Source: Pseudomonas sp. BN411 (GTDB lineage Bacteria > Pseudomonadota > Gammaproteobacteria > Pseudomonadales > Pseudomonadaceae). Taken from it: DNA of 64,000 nucleotides. Positions 56,491-64,000 of the stretch are shown here, in pieces. Below the pieces are notes generated by a model. It made no database searches, had not been told where the DNA came from, and was given only the letters and a program-made list of their open reading frames with translations. Every line of letters starts with the position of its first letter. The first letter of the stretch is position 1. The stretch covers positions 1-64,000 of the forward strand of contig NZ_SSOM01000019.1 in NCBI RefSeq assembly GCF_029871235.1, given 5' to 3'. A program made the translations under genes and the position numbers.

Positions 56491-57516
56491 ATGAGGAAAT
56501 CACTACTCGCCCTGCTGCTCCTGGCCGCCAGTGGCCTGACCCAGGCTGCGGTGGAACTCAAGGATGGGCATCCGGAGCGATATACCGTCGTCAAAGGCGA
56601 CACGCTCTGGGATATCTCGGGCAAGTTCCTGAGCCAGCCATGGAAATGGCCGGAGATCTGGCACGCTAACCCGCAGATCGAAAACCCGCACCTGATCTAT
56701 CCCGGCGACGTGCTCAGCCTGGTCTACGTCGATGGCCAGCCGCGCCTGATGCTGAACCGCGGCGCGTCCCGCGGCACCATCAAACTGTCGCCGACCGTGC
56801 GCAGCACGCCGATGGCCGAAGCCATCCCGGCCATTCCGCTGGAAGCCATCAACGCCTTCCTGCTGAGCAACCGCATCATCGACGATCCCAAGGAATTCGA
56901 AGGCGCGCCCTACATCGTCGCCGGCAACGCCGAACGCGTGGTCAGCGGCGCTGGTGATCGCGTCTATGCCCGTGGCAACTTCTCTCACGAGCAGCCGGCC
57001 TACGGCATCTTCCGCCAGGGCAAGACCTACCTGGATCCGGAAACCCAGGAATTCCTCGGCATCAACGCCGACGATATCGGCGGCGGCGAGATGGTGGCCG
57101 ACGAGGGTGATATCGGCACCCTGCAACTGACCCGCTCCACCCAGGAAGTCCGCCTGGGCGACCGCCTGTTCCCCACCGAGGAACGCGCGATCAATTCCAC
57201 CTTCATGCCCAGCGCGCCGGATCGCGACATCAGCGGCGTGATCCTCGATGTACCGCGCGGCGTGACCCAGATCGGCCAGTTCGATGTGGTCACCATCAAC
57301 AAGGGCAGGCGCGACGGCCTGGTCGAAGGCAACGTGCTGGCGGTCTACAAGACCGGCGAAACCGTCCGTGACCGCATCACCGACGAGTTCATCAAGGTCC
57401 CGGACGAGCGCGCCGGCCTGCTGATGGTGTTCCGCACCTATGACAAGCTCAGCTACGGCCTGGTGCTCGCCGCCACCCGCCAGCTGGCGGTGCTGGACAA
57501 GGTACACAACCCGTAA
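56491..57516 (+). CDS. LysM-domain periplasmic protein
   Basis: A 341-residue exported protein. A signal peptide (MRKSLLALLLLAASGLTQA) precedes a LysM peptidoglycan-binding domain (YTVVKGDTLWDISGKFLSQPWKWPEIWHANPQI, residues about 30-80). The rest, about 250 residues, is a conserved Pseudomonas domain of unknown fold (GVILDVPRGVTQIGQFDVVTINKG and LLMVFRTYDKLSYGLVLAATR). ATG 56491 begins the signal peptide; a GTG at 56461 is less likely. The orthologue is PA0020 in P. aeruginosa. A terminator follows. Confidence 0.9.
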   Translation: MRKSLLALLLLAASGLTQAAVELKDGHPERYTVVKGDTLWDISGKFLSQPWKWPEIWHANPQIENPHLIYPGDVLSLVYVDGQPRLMLNRGASRGTIKLSPTVRSTPMAEAIPAIPLEAINAFLLSNRIIDDPKEFEGAPYIVAGNAERVVSGAGDRVYARGNFSHEQPAYGIFRQGKTYLDPETQEFLGINADDIGGGEMVADEGDIGTLQLTRSTQEVRLGDRLFPTEERAINSTFMPSAPDRDISGVILDVPRGVTQIGQFDVVTINKGRRDGLVEGNVLAVYKTGETVRDRITDEFIKVPDERAGLLMVFRTYDKLSYGLVLAATRQLAVLDKVHNP

Positions 57517-57522
57517 CACCTC

Positions 57523-57547
57523 CAAGCCCCCGCCATGCGGGGGCTTG
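57523..57547 (+). terminator. terminator after the LysM gene
   Basis: 11-bp stem CAAGCCCCCGC / GCGGGGGCTTG with a CAT loop, followed by TTGTATT, 6 bases after the stop. Confidence 0.8.
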
Positions 57548-57599
57548 TTGTATTGATGGCTGTTCTGCCGCGATTGCGGCGCGATCAAGGACCGATCGA

Positions 57600-58694
57600 A
57601 TGCCATCAATCTCCCCTGCCGAGCTGGAAGCTCGCCTTCGTCTTCATCACCTCCCCGAACTCGGCCCCGCCCGTTTCCGTCGCCTGATCCAGGCTTTTGG
57701 TTCCGCCTCCGCAGCACTCAGCGCCCCGGCCTCTGCCTGGCGCTCGCTGGGCCTTCCAGAAGCCTCCACCGACCCACGACGTAGCCCGGAGATTCGTGAC
57801 GCGGCCGCCCGCGCCCTGGCTTGGCAGGAGCGGCCCGGTCACCAGCTGCTGTGCTGGGACGATCCCGCCTACCCCGCTCTGCTGGCCGAACTCGGCAACG
57901 CGCCGCCGCTCCTGTATGTCGCCGGTGATGCGTCCCTGCTGGAGCGCCCGCAACTGGCCATGGTCGGCAGCCGCCGCGCTTCGGCAGCCGGGCTGGATAC
58001 CGCCCGTGCCTTTGCCCGCAGCCTCGCCGGTGGTGGCTTCGTCATTACCAGTGGCCTGGCCCTGGGCATCGATGGTGCTGCCCATCTGGGCGCGCTGGAG
58101 GTCAAGGGTGCGACGGTGGCGGTGCTCGGCACCGGCCTCGAACGCGTCTACCCCAATCGCCACCGTGGCCTGGCGGCGCGCATCGTTGATGAAGGCGGCG
58201 CGCTGGTGTCCGAACTGCCGCTGGAATGTCCGCCTCAGCCGGCCAACTTTCCGCGGCGTAATCGCATCATCAGTGGGCTGTCCCTCGGCGTTCTGGTGGT
58301 GGAAGCCAGCCCCTCCAGCGGATCTCTGATCACCGCGCGCCTGGCCGCCGAGCAGGGGCGCGAGGTCTACGCCATCCCCGGTTCCATTCACCATCCCGGC
58401 GCCCGTGGCTGTCACCAATTGATTCGCGAAGGCGCGGCGCTGGTGGAGAAGGTCGAAGACATCCTCGAAGCGCTGCGTGGCTGGCAGACGGTGGCGTCCG
58501 AACCGCGGATCAAGGCGCCCCTTCAAGCGGAGCATCCGCTGCTCGATCTGCTGCGCGCGGCGCCCTACAGCAGCGAAGCCCTGGCCGTTGCCAGCGGCTG
58601 GGAACTGCCGCGCGTGCTCGCCGAACTCACCGACCTGGAACTGCTGGGGCGCGTCGCCCGTGAGGCGGGCTGCTGGGTGCATCGCCAAGGTTGA
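57600..58694 (+). CDS. dprA: DNA processing protein DprA
   Basis: A 364-residue protein that binds incoming single-stranded DNA and loads RecA during natural transformation. The Rossmann-like core has [20 protein letters not shown] and [17 protein letters not shown]...[16 protein letters not shown], followed by [11 protein letters not shown]; the C-terminal winged-helix domain ends the protein. It starts a dprA-tsaC pair on the plus strand. Confidence 0.95.
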   Translation: MPSISPAELEARLRLHHLPELGPARFRRLIQAFGSASAALSAPASAWRSLGLPEASTDPRRSPEIRDAAARALAWQERPGHQLLCWDDPAYPALLAELGNAPPLLYVAGDASLLERPQLAMVGSRRASAAGLDTARAFARSLAGGGFVITSGLALGIDGAAHLGALEVKGATVAVLGTGLERVYPNRHRGLAARIVDEGGALVSELPLECPPQPANFPRRNRIISGLSLGVLVVEASPSSGSLITARLAAEQGREVYAIPGSIHHPGARGCHQLIREGAALVEKVEDILEALRGWQTVASEPRIKAPLQAEHPLLDLLRAAPYSSEALAVASGWELPRVLAELTDLELLGRVAREAGCWVHRQG

Positions 58695-58735
58695 GCCCTG
58701 TACACTTTAGCGATCCAGTATTGCGGGAGCGGGTG

Positions 58736-59290
58736 ATGGTCAGCAGTTGGCGTGTGCAGCAAGTGGCGCGGATCGTGCGTGAAGGCGGGGTCATCGCCTA
58801 TCCCACCGAGGCGGTCTGGGGCCTGGGCTGCGACCCGTGGAACGAGGACGCGGTGTATCGCCTGCTGGCGCTCAAGGAGCGTCCCGTGGAGAAGGGCGTG
58901 ATCCTGGTGGCGGACAACATCCGCCAGTTCGACTTCCTCCTCGAAGGCCTGCCGGATGCCTGGATCGACAAGCTCGCCAGCACCTGGCCGGGCCCCAACA
59001 CCTGGCTGGTGCCGCATCAGGACCTGCTGCCGGAGTGGATCACAGGCCAGCACGACAGCGTCGCCCTGCGCGTCAGCGACCATCCGCTGGTGCGCGACCT
59101 CTGCGCCCTCACCGGGCCGCTGGTTTCCACCTCCGCCAACCCGTCGGGCCGTCCCGCCGCGTACTCGCGCCTGCGCGTCCAGCAGTACTTCGGCGACGAA
59201 CTGGACGCGGTGCTGGGGGGCGCCCTCGGTGGGCGGCGCAACCCCAGCGTGATCCGCGACCTGGCCAGCGGGCGCGTGCTCAGGGGATAA
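58736..59290 (+). CDS. tsaC: threonylcarbamoyl-AMP synthase TsaC
   Basis: A 184-residue YrdC/RimN-type enzyme that makes threonylcarbamoyl-AMP for t6A37 in tRNA. The signature is [20 protein letters not shown], with [13 protein letters not shown] and the C-terminal [17 protein letters not shown] 58736 follows GGGAG by 7 bases and gives the known length; the frame to 58691 is too long. Its stop overlaps the convergent qor stop by 11 bases. Confidence 0.95.
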   Translation: MVSSWRVQQVARIVREGGVIAYPTEAVWGLGCDPWNEDAVYRLLALKERPVEKGVILVADNIRQFDFLLEGLPDAWIDKLASTWPGPNTWLVPHQDLLPEWITGQHDSVALRVSDHPLVRDLCALTGPLVSTSANPSGRPAAYSRLRVQQYFGDELDAVLGGALGGRRNPSVIRDLASGRVLRG

Positions 59291-60257
59291 GCACGGTCGA
59301 ACCGGTGGTCTGGCGGCTGGCCAGGGCGGTGTGCGCCTTGGCAGCGTCGGCCAGGGCGAAGCGCTGGTTCACCTCCACCTTGATGCGCCCGTCGGCGATC
59401 AGCCCGAACAGCTCATCGGCCATGGCCTGCAGGCGTTCCGGCGTGCTGGCGTAGCCGAACAGCGTCGGCCGGGTGACGAAGAGCGAGCCCTTTTGCGCCA
59501 GGATGCCCAGGTTCACCCCGGTCACCGGCCCCGAGGCGTTGCCGAAGCTGACCATCAGGCCACGCGGTGCCACGCAGTCCAGCGAAGTTTCCCAGGTGTC
59601 CTTGCCTACCGAGTCGTAGACGACCGGGCACTTGGCGCCATTGGTGAGCTCCTGCACCCGCTGCACCACGTTCTCATGGCTGTAGTCGATGGTCGCCCAG
59701 GCACCGTTGGCCTTGGCCTGCGCGGCCTTTTCCGCCGAGCTGACGGTGCCGATCAGCTTCACGCCAAGGGCGCGGGCCCACTGACAGGCGATCAGCCCCA
59801 CCCCGCCGGCCGCGGCGTGGAAGAGGATGGTTTCGCCGCCCTGCAACGGGAAGGTCTGGCGCAGCAGGTACTGCACGGTCAGGCCCTTGAGCATCACCGC
59901 CGCGGCCTGTTCGAAGCTGATGCCCTCCGGCAGGCGCACCAGTTTGTCCGCCGGCAGCACGTGCAATTCGCTGTAGGCGCCCAACGGGCCGGTGGCATAG
60001 GCGACGCGATCGCCCACCTTGAACTGGGTCACCGCGCTGCCCACCGCCTCCACCTCGCCGGCCCCTTCGGTGCCCAGGCTGGTGGGGAAGTTCGGTGCCG
60101 GGTAGAGGCCACTGCGGTAATAGGTGTCGATGAAGTTCAGGCCGATGGCGCGGTTGCGCACGCGCACTTCCTGCGGCCCCGGCTCTGCAGGCTGGTAGTC
60201 CGCGAACTCGAGGACTTCCGGACCGCCGTAGGCGGAGAACTGGATGCGTTTGGCCAT
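59280..60257 (-). CDS. qor: quinone oxidoreductase (NADPH)
   Basis: A 325-residue medium-chain dehydrogenase/reductase of the zeta-crystallin quinone reductase type, without catalytic zinc ligands. The N-terminal GroES-like domain starts [21 protein letters not shown], and the NADPH site is [30 protein letters not shown] 8 bases before ATG 60257 decides the start. Reduces quinones by one or two electrons. Convergent with tsaC, divergent from hemF. Confidence 0.94.
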   Translation of the reverse strand: MAKRIQFSAYGGPEVLEFADYQPAEPGPQEVRVRNRAIGLNFIDTYYRSGLYPAPNFPTSLGTEGAGEVEAVGSAVTQFKVGDRVAYATGPLGAYSELHVLPADKLVRLPEGISFEQAAAVMLKGLTVQYLLRQTFPLQGGETILFHAAAGGVGLIACQWARALGVKLIGTVSSAEKAAQAKANGAWATIDYSHENVVQRVQELTNGAKCPVVYDSVGKDTWETSLDCVAPRGLMVSFGNASGPVTGVNLGILAQKGSLFVTRPTLFGYASTPERLQAMADELFGLIADGRIKVEVNQRFALADAAKAHTALASRQTTGSTVLIP

Positions 60258-60306
60258 GCTTGCAACCTCCTGGTCGGAAAAGCTCCCATCCAACGCCTCG
60301 CCTTGA

Positions 60307-62138
<1,832 letters not shown>

Positions 62139-62153
62139 GATCGCGTCGTTTTC

Positions 62154-62310
62154 GGTGGGCTGAAGCCCACCCTACGGCGTGCAATCCGGGCACGCCGAGC
62201 GATGTGGCTTAGGTAGGATGGGATACCCATCAGGCTCTGCGCAGCAGCATGGGTATCGCTCCGCTCCACCCATCCTACAGACAGGAGCGTAGGGTGGGCT
62301 TCAGCCCACC
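62154..62310. repeat. REP-like inverted-repeat cluster between aroE and sulP genes
   Basis: GGTGGGCTGAAGCCCACC (62154-62171) and its mirror image (62293-62310), each itself palindromic and with the shared extension CCCTAC / GTAGGG, flank a second imperfect inverted pair beginning GTAGGATGGG (near 62214) and ending CCCATCCTAC (near 62278). This double-nested palindrome is of the REP/intergenic-repeat type found in many pseudomonads. Confidence 0.8.
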
Positions 62311-62330
62311 ATTGATAGGGCGAAGCCCGA

Positions 62331-63890
62331 CTACCCCTCTATCACCAGCCGGCTATCGGTGCCTTCCAGCTTGCGCAGCTCCCGCGCCACCTGCGGTCGG
62401 GCGCGGCGGAGTACCAGGCTGCGCCCTTCTCCACCCAGGCGCCGCGCCTCTTCGTGAAGCATGCTCACCCCGGCGTAGTCGATGAAGTTCACATGGTGCG
62501 CATCCAGCACCAGACGCCCGGCGCGGCTGCGCTGGATCAGCTTCTGCAGGTACGGGCAGGCGCCGAAGAAGATCGACCCCTCGATGCGCAGGACCTCGGC
62601 GTCTTCTTCCGTCGCCTGCAGCACACGTGGCTGCGAGGTGCGCTTGAGGTAGAAGAACAGCGAAGCCAGCACCCCGGCGTAGATGGCGGTCTGTAGCTCC
62701 AGCAACAGGGTGGCGACGCAGGTCAGCGCCATCACCACGAACTCCGCCCGGCTGACCCGCCAGAGCTGGCGCACGCTGCGTCCATCCAGCAAACCCCAAC
62801 AGATCAGCAGGATGCTCGCCGCCATGGCGGGCAGTGGGATATGGGCGATCAGGCTTGCCCCCAGCAGGGCGAACAACGCCACCCAGAGCGCCGAGAACAC
62901 ACCCGACAGCGGCGACTGCGCACCGGCCTGGAGATTCAGCCCGGAACGGGTGAACGAGCCGGCAGAGAGGTAGCCGGAAAACCAGGCACCGATCAGGTTG
63001 GACAGGCCTTGGCCACGGCATTCCTGGTCTGCATCCAGCACCTGGCGCGACTGGCAGGCCAAGGCGCGGGCGATGGACAGACTGGTGACCAGGCCGAGCA
63101 GACCGCAGGCGACCGCCGAGGGCAGCAGGCGCAGGATGTCCTCGGCATCGAAGCGGATCGCGGCCAGTGGCGGCAGGCTTCCGCTGAAGGGCTGCACCAG
63201 CGGGACGCCGGCGAAGGTGCCGGGTAGCGCCAGCACCAACAGGCTGCCGCCGATGATGCCGATCAGTAGCGCCGGCATGCGCGGCCACATGGTGCGCACA
63301 AGGATCGACAGACCCAGGGTGACGCTCGCCACCAGTAGCGACGGCCAGTGTACTTCGCGCACATGCCGCGCCAGTTCCAGGGCGCTCTGCCAGGCCGTTG
63401 CGCGCCCTTCCAGATGGGCCAGGCCCAGCAGGTTCGGCACCTGGCCGAGGGCGATCACCAGCGCCGCGCCCAGGGTGAAGCCGAGCACCACCGATTGCGA
63501 GACGAAGTTGGCCAGCGAGCCGAAGCGCAGGGCGCCCAGCAGCCACTGGAAGGCCCCGGCGAGGAAGGTCAGCAGCAACACCAGGCCGACGTAGTCCTGG
63601 CTGCCCGGCAGGGCCAGTGGGCTGACGCTGGCGAAGAGCACCACCGAGATGGCCGCCGTTGGCCCGCAGATCAGGTGCCGAGACGACCCCCAGAGGCAGG
63701 CGATGATGACCGGCACGACTGCCGCATAAAGCCCGTACTCCGCCGGCAACCCGGCGATCAGTGCATAGGCGATGGACTGGGGCAGGGCGAGGATGGCGCC
63801 GGTCAGGCCCACCAACGCGTCGCGGCCGAGGTCGCGTGGGCGAATGGCGGGTAGCCAGGTGAGGAAGGGGAAGAGGTTGGCGGCTTTCAT
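62331..63890 (-). CDS. SulP-family anion transporter with STAS domain
   Basis: A 519-residue inner-membrane transporter with about 10-12 hydrophobic segments and the SulP pattern in the first part (DALVGLTGAILALPQSIAYALIAGLPAEYGLYAAVVP). A C-terminal cytoplasmic STAS domain (residues about 420-519, with LVLDAHHVNFIDYAGVSMLHEEA) follows. Substrate could be sulfate, bicarbonate or another anion. ATG 63890 is preferred over ATG 63938 because the hydrophobic start follows closely. P. aeruginosa has a SulP gene a few loci further on (PA0029). Confidence 0.9.
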   Translation of the reverse strand: MKAANLFPFLTWLPAIRPRDLGRDALVGLTGAILALPQSIAYALIAGLPAEYGLYAAVVPVIIACLWGSSRHLICGPTAAISVVLFASVSPLALPGSQDYVGLVLLLTFLAGAFQWLLGALRFGSLANFVSQSVVLGFTLGAALVIALGQVPNLLGLAHLEGRATAWQSALELARHVREVHWPSLLVASVTLGLSILVRTMWPRMPALLIGIIGGSLLVLALPGTFAGVPLVQPFSGSLPPLAAIRFDAEDILRLLPSAVACGLLGLVTSLSIARALACQSRQVLDADQECRGQGLSNLIGAWFSGYLSAGSFTRSGLNLQAGAQSPLSGVFSALWVALFALLGASLIAHIPLPAMAASILLICWGLLDGRSVRQLWRVSRAEFVVMALTCVATLLLELQTAIYAGVLASLFFYLKRTSQPRVLQATEEDAEVLRIEGSIFFGACPYLQKLIQRSRAGRLVLDAHHVNFIDYAGVSMLHEEARRLGGEGRSLVLRRARPQVARELRKLEGTDSRLVIEG

Positions 63891-63914
63891 CTTGGGCCTG
63901 GCGGTGGGGCTGTT

Positions 63915-64000
63915 ACTGCCTTGTGGGGGCGAATTCATTCGCTATGCAGGCCGCAGGCCTGCCCATGAATTTCCATGGGGCTGCTTCGCAACCATTAGCG
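63915..64000. repeat. REP-like repeat, cut by the window end
   Basis: The last 86 bases hold GGGGGCGAATTCATTCGC, a GGCCGCAGGCC palindrome and GGGGCTGCTTCGC, the short motifs of common Pseudomonas intergenic repeats. No gene is seen. Confidence 0.45.

Overview
The window is chromosomal DNA from a Pseudomonas species (Gammaproteobacteria), spanning the replication origin. From about 16.4 kb rightward, the gene order matches the familiar Pseudomonas origin neighbourhood: glmS, glmR, glmU, the atp operon, parB-parA, rsmG, mnmG, mnmE, yidC, yidD, rnpA, rpmH, oriC, dnaA, dnaN, recF, gyrB, then plsC/lptA, gmhB, glyS, glyQ, tag, an lpxL-like gene, a PilZ gene, trkA, rsmB, fmt, def, a LysM gene, dprA, tsaC, qor, hemF and aroE. 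GC-rich coding, Pseudomonas-type parS sites in recF and DnaA-box clusters agree with this. The species cannot be fixed by eye.

Left arm (1-6.9 kb): a complete IS3-family element, a Nudix hydrolase, and an ethanol-oxidation block. That block is a PQQ ethanol dehydrogenase (exaA) with a pentapeptide-repeat protein behind it. A divergent two-component system follows, preceded by a possible 30-residue leader peptide.

Accessory region (about 6.9-16.4 kb): a patchwork of mobile and cargo genes. It holds a TauE/SafE permease, an internally deleted IS66 element, a compact mercury-type module (merR divergent from merT, a Cys-rich GDCC protein and a TetR regulator, with no merA or merP), a broken IS21 istA, a STAND-like P-loop ATPase of unrecognised function, an orphan Xre/MbcA-type antitoxin, and an AT-rich TniQ/TnsD-like gene. 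It ends exactly where Tn7 inserts, about 24 bp after the glmS stop. There, two tandem 20-bp repeats carry the core of the Tn7 TnsB-binding site. I read this as the glmS-proximal end of a decayed Tn7-like element that kept tniQ but shows no tnsABC here. Its other end was not found.

Core region (16.4-62.1 kb): amino-sugar and cell-wall precursor synthesis, ATP synthase, chromosome segregation, tRNA modification, membrane insertion and replication initiation. There are two DnaA-box clusters: the expected one between rpmH and dnaA, and a second AT-rich one between mnmG and mnmE. Two perfect parS sites lie in recF, about 11-12 kb from parAB.

Between gyrB and plsC lies a non-coding locus that looks like a CrcZ/CrcY/CrcX-family small RNA. 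It has a sigma-54 promoter, about five A-rich CA motifs for Hfq/Crc titration, a final stem-loop and upstream GTTAC/GTAAC sites that could bind CbrB. A gene of the nucleotide-modification-associated Nmad3 type lies next to it. The window closes with a SulP anion transporter flanked by REP-like inverted repeats.
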